NCBI RefSeq assembly: GCF_026236535.1
Contig: NZ_JAHTMW010000005.1
Coordinates: 310,001 to 374,000, forward strand
Reading direction: 5' to 3'
Source of the DNA: Streptomyces sp. SKN60
GTDB lineage: Bacteria; Actinomycetota; Actinomycetes; Streptomycetales; Streptomycetaceae
Length of the DNA: 64,000 nt
In this document: positions 1 through 9,070 of the stretch, one piece after another
Numbering within the stretch: the stretch's first letter is position 1
How the letters are laid out: each line of letters begins with the position of its first letter
Made by a program: the position numbers and the translations under genes
Notes under the pieces: model-generated
Told to the model about the DNA's origin: nothing
Seen by the model: the letters and a program-made list of their open reading frames with translations, nothing else
Database searches by the model: none

Positions 1-865
1 GCCAGCCGTCGGCGTCGGAGCCGGAGAAGCCGAGCTTGCGCTGCCAGGCGGCGTAGGACTGGCGGTCGGCCTCGGACCAGCGGGGGCTGGGGCCGACCTG
101 GTAGCGGGCGCAGCCCTCGGCGACCAGCCGGCGGCCCATCGCGGTGATGACGGGGGAGCTCGGGGTGGTCTTGAAGAAGGCGGTGCCCGGGAAGGGCTGG
201 TAGCGCGGCTTGGCCGGCTTCGCCGGGGCGGTCGGGCGGGGCGCCGGGGCCTTGCCGAGACGGCCCTGGACCCGGTCGCGCATGCCCGGCATGCCGAAGC
301 CGCGCGGGTCGTTCTTCCAGTCGGACCACTCGGAGTGGCCGATGACGGACTTGGCGCCCCAGCCGTGGGCGCGGCAGAGCGCCGCCGACACCCGCTCGAT
401 GGCGTCGAGCTGGGCGGCCGGCCACGGGTCGCTGCCGTTGCCGAGGTTGACGCACTCGAAGCCGTAGAAGCGGGAGTTGCCGTCGACGGCGCCCGCGCTG
501 CCCTGGTGCTCGCGCGGCACCGGCGGCCGCGCCCCGTACGTCTCGCTGATCACGGCCTGCAGCACGGACGGGTCGCCGCCGCCGGCGTGGTTGGCGCGGC
601 CGGAGCCGACCAGGTGCACGCTGCCGTCCTTGGCGATGACGCCGTGGCACAGCGGGCCGGGCAGGCCGGCGTAGCCGTCGTAGCAGAGGGACACGCTGTT
701 CGCGGTGCCGCTGGAGACGGTGTGGTGGATCATCACGCCGACCACCGGGCCCCAGGTGCCGACCTGGTTGCGGTTGTGGTTGCGCCAGCCGTCGTGCTCG
801 ACGACGGTGACGCCTTCGGCGCGGAGCGCGGCGACGAACCGGTCCGCGGAGAGGGGGGCTGCCAT
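1..865 (-). CDS. N-acetylmuramoyl-L-alanine amidase (endolysin-like), C-terminus off the left edge
   Basis: This is the lytic enzyme of the tail module, predicted to cleave the amide bond between MurNAc and the stem peptide in peptidoglycan. The visible 288 residues hold an Amidase_2 fold. MIHHTV (His47-His48) and VIGHSEWSDWKNDP (His177) supply zinc ligands, and YGFECVNLGNG fits the conserved core strand. A Pro/Ala/Lys linker follows at about residue 205. A peptidoglycan-binding repeat then begins (SYAAWQRKLGFSGSDADGW) and is cut by the window edge. There is no signal peptide, as expected for an endolysin or a tail-carried lysin. The ATG is at 863-865. It is the last visible gene of the leftward tail operon. 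The alternative is a prophage endolysin; the enzyme class is secure. Confidence 0.88.
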   Translation of the reverse strand, partial: MAAPLSADRFVAALRAEGVTVVEHDGWRNHNRNQVGTWGPVVGVMIHHTVSSGTANSVSLCYDGYAGLPGPLCHGVIAKDGSVHLVGSGRANHAGGGDPSVLQAVISETYGARPPVPREHQGSAGAVDGNSRFYGFECVNLGNGSDPWPAAQLDAIERVSAALCRAHGWGAKSVIGHSEWSDWKNDPRGFGMPGMRDRVQGRLGKAPAPRPTAPAKPAKPRYQPFPGTAFFKTTPSSPVITAMGRRLVAEGCARYQVGPSPRWSEADRQSYAAWQRKLGFSGSDADGW

Positions 866-966
866 CTGTGACCTCCGGGCAGGGATTCCGGGCAGGGTTC
901 CCGGGTTTCCGGGCATGGAAAAACCCCGGCCGGCGTCGGCGCGGGGCGTACGGGGTGGGGGAGGCT

Positions 967-1371
967 TTACGGCGCGGGGGCCGGCTCCGTCGGCTCGGTC
1001 GGCTCCGGCGGGGCCGGGGTCCAGACGGCGCACAGCGCGGCGTACGCGACGCGGCGGGTCTCGAAGTCGGCGAGCGCGGCGGCCACCGCGCGCTGCACGG
1101 CGGTCGGGTCGGGCACGACCGGCAGGCCGCCCTCGCCCAGGACGGTGACGAGGCCGGAGCCGCGCAGCGTGACGTCGGCCGTGCCCTTCTCGGTCAGCTC
1201 GGCGGTGACGTACACCGGCGGGTACTGCCCGGTCACCGGGTCGCGCTCCAGGGTGTAGCCGAGGCTGTTGTCGTGGACGCGGATGGTGAGGGTGTGGCCG
1301 TCCTCGGCGACGACGGCGCGGCCCGCGTAGTCGATGGCCACGCCCCACGGCTGGGTGGGATCGATGTTCAT
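967..1371 (-). CDS. Hypothetical tail-operon protein (134 aa)
   Basis: I do not recognise this family. The ATG at 1369-1371 follows a good GAGGAG ribosome site. The protein starts MNIDPTQPWGVAID, is beta-rich, and has a C-terminal helix (AVQRAVAAALADFETRRVAYAALC) and a short Pro/Glu/Thr tail. It lies between the 192-aa protein and the amidase in the leftward tail operon, where siphovirus-type modules carry small fibre-associated or lysis accessory proteins. No membrane segment is visible, so I do not call it a holin. Confidence 0.7.
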   Translation of the reverse strand: MNIDPTQPWGVAIDYAGRAVVAEDGHTLTIRVHDNSLGYTLERDPVTGQYPPVYVTAELTEKGTADVTLRGSGLVTVLGEGGLPVVPDPTAVQRAVAAALADFETRRVAYAALCAVWTPAPPEPTEPTEPAPAP

Positions 1372-1409
1372 GGCGTACTCCTCGTACGGATCTGGGCTCG
1401 GAGCGGGGA

Positions 1410-1988
1410 TCAGGTCTGCATGCCGTGGATGAGGGCCGGCTGGGCGTAGACCGTGCCGCTGGTGGTGGTGACGACGGCCTGGATCTCGATGGTCATCGTC
1501 TGGCCGAAGCGGGTCTTCATGTCGCCGGGGAGCAGACCGGTGTGGTCGTAGGTGGTGCCGGCGGTGGCCGTGGGACCGAACGGGACGCCGTCGACGAGGA
1601 CCCGCACCTGGCCGCTCGCGCCCGACGAGGCCGCCGTGTTGACGGCGAGCCGCAGCTTCGGCTGCCAGATGGGGTTGGAGCAGCGGGCGATGGTGGTGAA
1701 GGCGGTGCTGGTGGTGGACGGCCACTTGGCCGGGTCGCTCGCCAGCGGCGGCATCAGCTGCAGCCACGGCCGGGCGAGGCCGCCGGTCATGATGTCGTCG
1801 GCGAAGATCTCGTGGCTGTAGCCGTCGAAGATCCGGAACAGCGGCCGGTTGATCGTGACGCTGCCGCTCTGCGCGGGCGGGCGGATCTCGTTGACGGCCG
1901 GCCGGGTGTTGACCGCGGTGGACAGGGCCTTCAGCCGGCGTTCCATGTCGTTGAGCCGGTCGATGATGTCCTCGGGCAGCTTGGGCAT
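1410..1988 (-). CDS. Hypothetical phage tail protein (192 aa)
   Basis: The first 25 residues (PEDIIDRLNDMERRLKALS) form an amphipathic, probably trimerising coiled coil. The rest is beta-rich, with a jelly-roll-like composition (FGPTATAGTTYDHTG, TMTIEIQAVVTTTSG). A short coiled coil followed by a beta domain is typical of small tail-tip or fibre-like proteins, but no catalytic motif is seen. Its ATG overlaps the stop of the upstream Gp37-like gene (TGATG), so the two are translationally coupled. Role inferred from position and architecture only. Confidence 0.75.
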   Translation of the reverse strand: MPKLPEDIIDRLNDMERRLKALSTAVNTRPAVNEIRPPAQSGSVTINRPLFRIFDGYSHEIFADDIMTGGLARPWLQLMPPLASDPAKWPSTTSTAFTTIARCSNPIWQPKLRLAVNTAASSGASGQVRVLVDGVPFGPTATAGTTYDHTGLLPGDMKTRFGQTMTIEIQAVVTTTSGTVYAQPALIHGMQT

Positions 1989-3139
1989 CAGGCCTCCTCA
2001 AGGTAGAGCTCGGCGGTGTCGGGTCGGCCGCGCTCCGGGGGAGTGACCTTGACGCCGATGATGCGGTAACGGGTGTCGAGGCCCTCGGAGAACCATTCGT
2101 CCGTGATCCGGACGCGGGCAAACCGACCGAGGAGCGCCGGCGGGACGATCCCGTCGAGGTGGATGCTGATCGCCGGGATCACGACCGTGCCGCGGGCGTC
2201 GTCGAGTTCCCGGAAGGCCAGCGAGTCGAGGGTGAGGGTGTCGGTGACCTCGTTGTGGTCCGAGGACAGGTCGAGCAGCGGCCAGCCGTCCGCGAGCAGG
2301 TCGGTGGCGAGCTGCTGCTTGGCGGGGTAGATCGGCCGGGACTCGGTGCCCGCGTTGGCGTTGGTGGACGCGCCGCGGGCCAGCGCGGTGGTGCCGCCGC
2401 GGGTCGCGTCGTACGGGAACGAGTACGACAGGATCGAGCCGGGCCGGTCGAAGACCAGGTCGGCCGCACCGTTGTTGATCTTGGGTGAGCCGAGCCGGAG
2501 CTGCCGGACCCGCCGCCCGTCGTTGGGGTCGCGGTAGACCAGGATCTGGTGCTCGAAGCCCTTCTCCAGCGAGGCGAGCTGCTCGATGGCGTCCAGGTAG
2601 ACGGTCTCGTCGCCGTTGCGCCAGGAGGCGGTCCGCAGCGGGGTCTCCGGCGGGGACTTCTCGTTGCCGAAGGTGATCCCGAGGCGGCGCGGCTCCTTGC
2701 CCTCCTCCGGCGGGACGGACGGGTCGTCCTGGAGGTCGAGCTCCGCCCACAGCCGGCGCGCGATGTCCAGCTGGTCGGTCGGGGTCGTGAAGGAGATGGC
2801 GTCGGTACGGATGCGGCGCCGGCTCGCGTACGAGTCGAAGGTCGCGGCCTGGACGCCGAGGGTCAGCACCCCGCGGCCGCTGGACTGCAGCGTGGTGGTC
2901 CACACGATGCCGCCCCACCACAGGTCGCCGCCGCGCTCCAGATAGACTGCGGTGCGGCCCTCGCGGACCTTCTTGACCCGGTCGGCGATCTCCTTGTTGG
3001 GGATCGGGATGGTGCCGGAGAGCGAGCCGGCCTTGCCGATGTAGTCGTCGATGGAGACGTCCCGCAGGGGCAGGATGTCGAGGGTCTGGTCGGTGAGCAG
3101 ATCGCAGAAGATCGCCCGGTAGGGCGTGTCGATGGCCAT
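1988..3139 (-). CDS. Siphovirus ReqiPepy6 Gp37-like tail hub protein
   Basis: This 383-residue protein matches the Gp37-like family of actinophage tail proteins, in a position equivalent to the baseplate hub. Recognisable features are the N-terminal FCDLLTDQTLDILPLRDVS, the GSLSGTIPIPN segment, the strand region RGGDLWWGGIVWTTT and a C-terminal RYRIIGVKVTPPERGRPDTAELYLEE. It should link the distal end of the tail to the fibres. The gene follows the three fibre genes in the leftward operon and overlaps the next gene by one base. ATG at 3137-3139. Family call from recalled motif similarity. Confidence 0.8.
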   Translation of the reverse strand: MAIDTPYRAIFCDLLTDQTLDILPLRDVSIDDYIGKAGSLSGTIPIPNKEIADRVKKVREGRTAVYLERGGDLWWGGIVWTTTLQSSGRGVLTLGVQAATFDSYASRRRIRTDAISFTTPTDQLDIARRLWAELDLQDDPSVPPEEGKEPRRLGITFGNEKSPPETPLRTASWRNGDETVYLDAIEQLASLEKGFEHQILVYRDPNDGRRVRQLRLGSPKINNGAADLVFDRPGSILSYSFPYDATRGGTTALARGASTNANAGTESRPIYPAKQQLATDLLADGWPLLDLSSDHNEVTDTLTLDSLAFRELDDARGTVVIPAISIHLDGIVPPALLGRFARVRITDEWFSEGLDTRYRIIGVKVTPPERGRPDTAELYLEEA

Positions 3140-3151
3140 GACGGCCCTCCC

Positions 3152-4282
3152 TTACAGGACGAAGGTGGCGGTGACGCGGACGTTCCGGCCGGGGACCAGG
3201 GAGCCGTTCGAGGACCAGGTGCGCAGGGTGACCTGGCCGCCGGTCGAGATGTACGCGCCGCCGTCCCCGAAGCCGTCGCAGGCCGGCGCCTCCACGTAGA
3301 TCGCCGGGCGCCAGCCGGTGGGAAGCACGCACATCGGGTCGTCGTTGATGTTGCCCGCGCTGTTGGCGTCGACCTGGCTGGTGCGGGTGAGGGTGACCGA
3401 GACGGTGGCGATGCCGTGGCTGCGTCGGGCCTCGAAGCTCACCATGGTCCAGTTGGCGAGCGGGGTGGCCCCGGTGGTGGTGCTCTCCACCTTCACGGGC
3501 GGCTGGTAGTCGGCCCAGGCCGTGCCGTTCCAGCGCTGGAGGACCCCGTTGTTGTCCCGGTACTGGCCGGTGTAGCTGCCGGTGGAGAGGGACCCGCTGG
3601 GGGCGATGCCGCCGACGTCCCTGGGGTACGCGACCCAGGCGGTGCCGTCCCAGCGCTGGAGCTGGCGCGCGTTGTTGGCGTCCTGGTACTGGCCGGGGTA
3701 CGAGCCGGGCACGGAGCCGTTGTTGTAGACCGGCAGGATGCCGCCGACGCTGACGAGCGTGGTGCGCAGGTCGGTCAGGGAGGTCGTCCACGGGATGCCG
3801 CCGCTGCCGGCGGACGTCCCGGCCGGCACGAGGACGCGGAACAGGACGAGCGAGGTGGCCGGCGCCGGCGGCGGCTCGGGCACGGCCTTCGGCTGCCCCT
3901 GGACGATCTCGACGGCGGCCTCGCTGCGGGTCTGGCCGTCGAACTCCGCGTCGTACACGCGCAGCAGGACCAGGTCGATGCGCGGGTTGAACGCGTCTCC
4001 GTCGGCGAAGGTGAGGGGCAGGTCCGCGTCGAGGCTCACGGGGTACGCGCCCTGGGCGCCCGGGCCCTGGACGACGGCGCGGCCGTAGGACAGGTTCGCG
4101 GTCATCGGACCGACCGGGGTCAGCGAGTAGCCGCTCACCCGGTACGTGCCGTTCGGCGAGCCCGGCAGGATGCCGGAGCGGGAGGTGACCGGGTCGACCG
4201 GGGTGGTGGCGCCGAGGGCGGTGAGCCGGGTGGTCGCCCGGGTCTGGCCGGTGGGCTGGAGCCAGCCGCTGCGCAGGGCCAT
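3152..4282 (-). CDS. Tail fibre paralogue 1 (376 aa)
   Basis: This is one of three tandem paralogues. A conserved N-terminal module of about 190 residues (WLQPTGQTRATTRL, a GRAVVQG strand, RIDLVLLRVYD, VEIVQGQP, SAGSGGIPW) should attach the protein to the particle. Short repeats follow (GSYPGQYQDAN, LQRWDGTAWVAYP, then GSYTGQYRDNN, LQRWNGTAW), resembling beta-rich surface-binding repeats. The C-terminal 130 residues are unrelated to those of the other two copies and are the likely receptor-binding domain. The ATG at 4280-4282 follows GAGAGGAGA. The target could be cell-wall polymer or glycan. Confidence 0.82.
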   Translation of the reverse strand: MALRSGWLQPTGQTRATTRLTALGATTPVDPVTSRSGILPGSPNGTYRVSGYSLTPVGPMTANLSYGRAVVQGPGAQGAYPVSLDADLPLTFADGDAFNPRIDLVLLRVYDAEFDGQTRSEAAVEIVQGQPKAVPEPPPAPATSLVLFRVLVPAGTSAGSGGIPWTTSLTDLRTTLVSVGGILPVYNNGSVPGSYPGQYQDANNARQLQRWDGTAWVAYPRDVGGIAPSGSLSTGSYTGQYRDNNGVLQRWNGTAWADYQPPVKVESTTTGATPLANWTMVSFEARRSHGIATVSVTLTRTSQVDANSAGNINDDPMCVLPTGWRPAIYVEAPACDGFGDGGAYISTGGQVTLRTWSSNGSLVPGRNVRVTATFVL

Positions 4283-4313
4283 GGTGTCTCCTCTCAGAGG
4301 GGTGGGCGGCCGG

Positions 4314-5501
4314 TCAGAACTGCGGGTCGACGCGGATGAAGGTGTTGTCGAACCCGCCCTTGACGCCGGCGGTGTTGGCGACGACCCGGAAGAAGGCGGT
4401 GAGCGTGTAGCTCAGCCCCGGGGTCAGCCCGGACAGGCGTCGCGTGGTGGAGGTCGAGACCGAGTTGTCGCTCGCGCAGATCGCGGCCCACTCGTCGTCG
4501 AGGTCCTGGATCAGGGTGTTGCCCTGGGTGAGCTTGAGCGCCATGAACGCGTACAGGTCGCTGCGCGACTTGATCCGCGCGCCGAAGGTGACGAGGACGT
4601 TCTTCGACGGCGGGGCGGTGAAGGTGAGGGAGAACGGGTTGGTGGTGCGCCCGCCGAGCGTCGAGGTGTACGTGCTCGACGCGGTGTCGCCGAAGTCGCT
4701 GTTGTCGTTGAAGTACGGCCCCGGGTGCACGGCCGTCTTCCACGTCGCGCCGTCCCAGCGCTGCAGCCAGCCGCCCGCGGTGTCGCGGTACTGGCCGACG
4801 TAACTGCCCGTCACATTGCCGGCGCTGGCCGGGACGACGCCGCCGATCGCCTCCGGGTACGGCACCCACGCGCCGCCGTCCCAGCGCTGCAGCTGGTTGT
4901 TGGCGGTGTCCTGGTACTGGCCCGGGTAGCCGCCCGGCAGCACCGCGCCCTCCACGGGCAGGATGCCGCCGATCGACACGACCGGGGTGCGCAGGTCCTT
5001 CAGGGCGTTCGCCCAGTTGATGCCGCCGGTGCCGGCACTGGCGTTGGCCGGGACGTTGACCTCGTACAGCGGGAGGGAACGCGCCGGGACCACCGGACGG
5101 TCCGGGCTGCCCGGGGCGCCCTGGATGATCTCGACCTTCGCCTCCTGGCGGAGCTGGCCGTCGTAGAGGCTGTCGTAGATCCGGATGACGATCAGGTCGA
5201 TGCGGGCCTGGTCGGTGCCCGGGGCGAAGGTGAGCACCTCGGGGGTGGTGAGGGCCACCGGGTAGACGCCCTGGGAGATGTCGCCCTGGACGACGGCGCG
5301 GCCCTCGTGGACGGTGACCGACATGGCGGCGGTGCCCTCGGTCCAGAAGCCGGAGAGCCGGTACTTGCCGTCGTACGAGCCGGGCAGGACGCCGGAGCGG
5401 ACCTGGACGGGGTTGACGGGGGTGGTCGCGCCGATCTGGTTGAGGCGGGTGTCCTCGCGGGTCTGGCCGGTCTCGGCGACCCAGCTGCTGCGCAGGTTCA
5501 C
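4314..5501 (-). CDS. Tail fibre paralogue 2 (395 aa)
   Basis: This protein has the same design as its neighbours: an N-terminal module starting WVAETGQTREDTRL, with GRAVVQGDISQGVYPV, RIDLIVIRIYD and GTGGINWANALKDLRT. Two GQYQDTANNQLQRWDGGAW / GQYRDTAGGWLQRWDG repeats follow. The unique C-terminal domain (GRTTNPFSLTFTAPPSKNVLVTFGARI and onward) looks like a beta-sandwich. The N-terminal half is clearly homologous to both flanking fibres while the last 140 residues are not, so diversification is at the tip. ATG at 5499-5501. Confidence 0.82.
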   Translation of the reverse strand: MNLRSSWVAETGQTREDTRLNQIGATTPVNPVQVRSGVLPGSYDGKYRLSGFWTEGTAAMSVTVHEGRAVVQGDISQGVYPVALTTPEVLTFAPGTDQARIDLIVIRIYDSLYDGQLRQEAKVEIIQGAPGSPDRPVVPARSLPLYEVNVPANASAGTGGINWANALKDLRTPVVSIGGILPVEGAVLPGGYPGQYQDTANNQLQRWDGGAWVPYPEAIGGVVPASAGNVTGSYVGQYRDTAGGWLQRWDGATWKTAVHPGPYFNDNSDFGDTASSTYTSTLGGRTTNPFSLTFTAPPSKNVLVTFGARIKSRSDLYAFMALKLTQGNTLIQDLDDEWAAICASDNSVSTSTTRRLSGLTPGLSYTLTAFFRVVANTAGVKGGFDNTFIRVDPQF

Positions 5502-5577
5502 GGGGTTCTCCGTTCGGGAGTACGGGAGGGGCTACGGGAGGGGCGGGCGGGTCAGGGGGCGGTGGTGGGCCGGCGGG

Positions 5578-6780
5578 TCAGGCCTTGATCCACTCGGCGT
5601 GCAGCGTGCAGCCGTAGCCCGAGCCGCCGAGCGTCTTCACGGCGGCGGTGTGCGACTGGTAGCCCTGGAGCTGGACGGTGTTGCCAGCGGTGAGCCGGAT
5701 CAGGCCCTGGCCGCCGATGGTGATGGCGCCGTTGCCGGCCGGACCGAGCCAGGTCAGCCGGGGCTGGCCGGAGCCGCTGACCAGGATGCGGGCGCCGCGC
5801 ATGCCGGTCTGGGCGTCGTTCTGCCAGGTCACATGGCCGCCGAGGCGCCACCAGCCGGTGCGCGGGACGGTGTACGTGTTCGTGCCGTTCCAGCTGCCGG
5901 TGTCGTCGACCTCGACGGTCGGCAGGGTGATCACGGTCCAGGTGTTGGGCGACACGCTCTGCTGCTGCGTGGACAGGTACTGGGTGGCGCCGAACAGGAT
6001 CTTGGCCGTGCCCTCGGCGTACTGCCAGGCCGCGCCGTCCCAGCGCTGCAGGCCCGTGGCGGTGTCGCGGTACTGGCCGGTGTAGCCGCCGGTGGCGGTG
6101 CCGGTGGGGGCGACGCCGCCGAGCGCCTTCGGGTACGAGACCCAGGTGGTGCCGTCCCAGCGCTGCAGCATGCCGCCGGCGTCGCGGTACTGGCCGGTGT
6201 ACGCGCCCTTGAACCCGCTGGTGGGCAGGATGCCGCCGAGCGCGACGACCGGCCAGTGCTGGGTGGTCACCTGGGTGCCGGTGCCGGTCCAGGTGATGCC
6301 GCCGGTGCCGGCGGAGGTGCCCTTCTTCACCGTGACGGTGTAGAGCGGCAGGGCGCTGCCGTCGGGGCTGGCGGGCGCGACCGGGACGGCCGCCGGTTCG
6401 CCCTTGACCAGGCGGATCGTGGCCTCGGTGACGCCGGTCTTGTCGTACTGGTCGTCCAGGACGACGAGTTCGATGAGGTCGATCCGGTCGTACTGCGCGT
6501 TGCCGTCCTCGAAGGTCAGGGTCTCGGGCGTGACGGCGGCGACCAGATAGGCGCCCTGGTTGGTGTCCTTGCCCTGGACGATCGCGCGGCCGGTGCCGAT
6601 CGTGCACTGCATCGGCGCCGACCCGGTGAGCACGAAGCCGCCCGGCAGGATGCCCGGGCGGGAGCGCAACGGGGTCTCCGCCTCGCTCTGGCCACTGGGG
6701 GTGAGCAGGGCGGCGAGAGTGAGCCGGGTGTCCTCGCGGGTCTGGCCCGTCGACTGGAGCCAGGCGGCCCGTACGGTCAT
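5578..6780 (-). CDS. Tail fibre paralogue 3 (400 aa)
   Basis: This is the first fibre gene of the operon. The N-terminal attachment module starts WLQSTGQTREDTRLTLAALL and contains GRAIVQGKDTNQGAYLV and YDRIDLIELVVLDDQYD. Repeats GAYTGQYRDAGGMLQRWDG and GGYTGQYRDTATGLQRWDG follow. The C-terminal domain (TWTVITLPTVEVDD, YTVPRTGWWRLGGHVTW, LQGYQSHTAAVKTLGG) resembles C1q/TNF-like or phage-fibre tip sandwiches. The order attachment module, repeats, tip domain is the same in all three copies. ATG at 6778-6780. Confidence 0.82.
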   Translation of the reverse strand: MTVRAAWLQSTGQTREDTRLTLAALLTPSGQSEAETPLRSRPGILPGGFVLTGSAPMQCTIGTGRAIVQGKDTNQGAYLVAAVTPETLTFEDGNAQYDRIDLIELVVLDDQYDKTGVTEATIRLVKGEPAAVPVAPASPDGSALPLYTVTVKKGTSAGTGGITWTGTGTQVTTQHWPVVALGGILPTSGFKGAYTGQYRDAGGMLQRWDGTTWVSYPKALGGVAPTGTATGGYTGQYRDTATGLQRWDGAAWQYAEGTAKILFGATQYLSTQQQSVSPNTWTVITLPTVEVDDTGSWNGTNTYTVPRTGWWRLGGHVTWQNDAQTGMRGARILVSGSGQPRLTWLGPAGNGAITIGGQGLIRLTAGNTVQLQGYQSHTAAVKTLGGSGYGCTLHAEWIKA

Positions 6781-6857
6781 GGTTCTTGCCTCTCGGTGGG
6801 GAGGGGAAGGGGACGGGAGTTACGGGGTCTGCTGCTGGGTCTGTCGCTGGGACCGGG

Positions 6858-7781
6858 TCACCACTCGGCGCTGCGCCAGTGGACGCTCATCACGGCCTCC
6901 GGGGCCGCCGAGTCGGGGCGGAAGGACAGCTCGCTGCGCCCGGGTTCGAGCGTGAACAGCTCCTCCGGGCTGGAGTCGGCCATCGCGGTGTGCCGGCGGG
7001 AGGCGGTGTTGTTGAGCGTCACCGTGCCGTTGGCGGTGTCGACGGTCAGCTGGTCGCCGGCGGCCAGGTCGATCGCGTACCGCAGCCGGCGCCGGCTGGT
7101 GCGGTCCGTGATGCTCGGCATCGAGCAGGGGCCGCGGAAGACGATCACCGGGTGGGTGGCCGCCGAGCCGGTGTTCTCGGCGACGGCGTCGCCGGTGGAG
7201 GTGGCCTGCCCCCAGTCGAGCGGCCAGGTCAGCGGCCAGGTCAGCCCGCTCTCGGGCTGCGGGGCGCCGGTGGAGACGGACTGCTCGTTGACGGCGTAGC
7301 GGCGCGGGTCGGAGGCCAGCCACTGGATGGACATCCGGGAGCTGCCCTGGGTGGCGAAGCCCTGGTCGGCCGGGACGACCCGCTGGGCGATCCGGGCGCG
7401 TACGGCGAGGAGTTCGCCGTGCAGCCGGACGGTGAGCCAGCGCTCCTCGTCGAGCAGCGCGAGGGCCTGGCGCAGCGCGCGCAGCGCCTCGGGCAGGCCG
7501 TCGTACTCCGGCGCCAGCACGATGGTGCCGCCGACCTTGCGCGGCTTGGCGTAGCGGGAGCCCGGCCAGGCGCCGTGCGAGGTGGGCCGCTCGGCGTCGG
7601 AGGAGTCGTACTCGGGCAGGTCCTCCCAGCCCTGGAGCCCGGTCCGGTCGACGGCGAACGGCGTACCGGGCCCGATGAGCAGCCCGGCCCACTGGATCTG
7701 CCCGTCCTGGGTGATCAGCGAGCCGGGCGCGAGGTCGGCGGTGAAGGTGTTTCCGGCATATGCGGTGGTGGTCTCGGCCAT
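6858..7781 (-). CDS. Distal tail protein (siphovirus tail family)
   Basis: This 307-residue protein matches the phage tail (Sipho_tail / Dit-like) family. The region WEDLPEYDSSDAERPTSHGAWPG, the strand KPRKVGGTIVLAPEY, a DEERWLTVRLHGELLAVRARI segment and SSRMSIQWLASDPRRYAVNE are characteristic. The C-terminal half is a galectin-like beta domain (HPVIVFRGPCSMPSI, RLRYAIDLAAGDQLTVD). It would form the ring joining the tail tube to the hub. It lies just downstream of the tape-measure genes, as in siphophages. ATG at 7779-7781. Confidence 0.85.
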   Translation of the reverse strand: MAETTTAYAGNTFTADLAPGSLITQDGQIQWAGLLIGPGTPFAVDRTGLQGWEDLPEYDSSDAERPTSHGAWPGSRYAKPRKVGGTIVLAPEYDGLPEALRALRQALALLDEERWLTVRLHGELLAVRARIAQRVVPADQGFATQGSSRMSIQWLASDPRRYAVNEQSVSTGAPQPESGLTWPLTWPLDWGQATSTGDAVAENTGSAATHPVIVFRGPCSMPSITDRTSRRRLRYAIDLAAGDQLTVDTANGTVTLNNTASRRHTAMADSSPEELFTLEPGRSELSFRPDSAAPEAVMSVHWRSAEW

Positions 7782-7828
7782 GGGGCCGTCACCTCACTTC
7801 TGAGGGGGTTTCGGGAGCGAGCGGGGTG

Positions 7829-9070
7829 TCAGCAGTGGGCGCCGGCGAGGAACAGCAGGTCCTCGGCGGTCGAACGGGGGCCGGCCCCCGGGTCCTCGTG
7901 GAAGTCCCGGATGCGGTGCGGCGGCCGCGGCGCCTCGGTGACCGCCGGGACCCGGCGGGCCTCCAGGACGGTGAGCGGGTCGATGCGCGGCGCGGAGTCG
8001 GCGCCGGGGAAGACGACACCGCCCTCGGCGAGCATCGGGATCTTGTCGATGTCGACGCCGAACTTCTTGCCGAGGATGTTGATGCTCAGCTTGTCGAGGC
8101 CGTCGATGATCCAGTTGGCGAAGGCGATGAGCCCGTTGACGGGGCCCTTGACGACGCCGAGCACCGCGCTCAGGGCGCCCTTGATGAGGTCGCCCATACC
8201 GCGCAGCGCCTTGCCGACGGCGTCCTTCGCATGCCGGAAGAAGCCGGGGATCTTGTCCGTGACGAAGCTCAGGACCGGCTTCACCGCGCTCTTGATCGCG
8301 CCCATGGTGCGCGACGCGATCCCGCGCATGGCGCCGGCGGCGGAGGAGACGGCACTGCCGATCTTCCTGATGCCGTCGATCGCGGAGCCGATGCCCTTGA
8401 GCGCGGCCTTGAACAGGGCGAGGTACGCCTTGACGTACGTCCCGACGGCCGTGCCGATGAGCTTGATGATCGGCTGCAGGAACTTCCAGACGGACTGGAA
8501 GCCCTTCAGCACGGCCTGGAAGACCTGCTTCATGATCTTCTGGCCGGTCTCGGTCTGCATCGCGTACTCGATGAGCCAGGCGGCGACGGGCACGAGGATG
8601 CCGACGAGGAAGCCGATCGGGTTGGCGCGCATGGCGAGGTTGACGCCGGTCATGGCGACGGAGGCGACGGTCATGACGGTGCCGAAGGTGCCCATCAGGC
8701 CGGTGACGACGTCGGTGATGGGGAGCAGCGGCAGGAGGATGGCGAGGACGCCGCCGACGCCCGTGGCGAGCTTGCCGAATCCCGCCTTGGCCTTGCGGGC
8801 CTTGTCGCCGAACGACTTGACGCCGTTGGCCGCGCGGGACCGGCTGATCTTCGCCGCGGCGGTGCCGGCGGAGCCGGCGTTCTGGCCGAAGGTGCGCACC
8901 GGCCCGGTCGCCGTGCGGGCGGCGTCCCGCAGCCGGTCGGCGCCGGCGGCGGCGCGCCGCACGGCGCTCAGTACCCGCTGTACCGACTCCGCGGCCTGCC
9001 GTGCTCCACCGGCCAGAGCGGTGAATCCGGGAGCCGACCCGGCGAGCGGGTGGAGTGCGGCGGCACTCAT
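7829..9070 (-). CDS. Second short tape-measure-like protein (413 aa)
   Basis: This is an Ala/Lys/Gly-rich helical protein with hydrophobic stretches (GVLAILLPLLPITDVVTGLMG, NPIGFLVGILVPVAAWLIEYAM) and regularly spaced aromatic residues, as in tape-measure proteins. Its C-terminal motif ILGKKFGVDIDKIPMLAEGG is shared with the upstream protein, so the two are paralogues. It overlaps that gene by 4 nt (ATGA), implying coupled translation. At 413 residues it is far shorter than the usual siphophage tape measure (often 800 or more). Whether both proteins measure the tail or one is a chaperone or plug is unknown. Confidence 0.75.
   Translation of the reverse strand: MSAAALHPLAGSAPGFTALAGGARQAAESVQRVLSAVRRAAAGADRLRDAARTATGPVRTFGQNAGSAGTAAAKISRSRAANGVKSFGDKARKAKAGFGKLATGVGGVLAILLPLLPITDVVTGLMGTFGTVMTVASVAMTGVNLAMRANPIGFLVGILVPVAAWLIEYAMQTETGQKIMKQVFQAVLKGFQSVWKFLQPIIKLIGTAVGTYVKAYLALFKAALKGIGSAIDGIRKIGSAVSSAAGAMRGIASRTMGAIKSAVKPVLSFVTDKIPGFFRHAKDAVGKALRGMGDLIKGALSAVLGVVKGPVNGLIAFANWIIDGLDKLSINILGKKFGVDIDKIPMLAEGGVVFPGADSAPRIDPLTVLEARRVPAVTEAPRPPHRIRDFHEDPGAGPRSTAEDLLFLAGAHC

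Noticed and set aside
2549..4339. Plus-strand frame of 596 codons over the Gp37-like and first fibre genes
   Set aside because: Shadow frame of the minus-strand tail genes; the translation is Gly/Ala/Arg-rich and has no ribosome site.
7829..9070. Interpretation of the hydrophobic 413-aa protein as a transporter or holin
   Set aside because: The shared tape-measure C-terminal motif and the ATGA coupling to the upstream tape-measure gene fit better.
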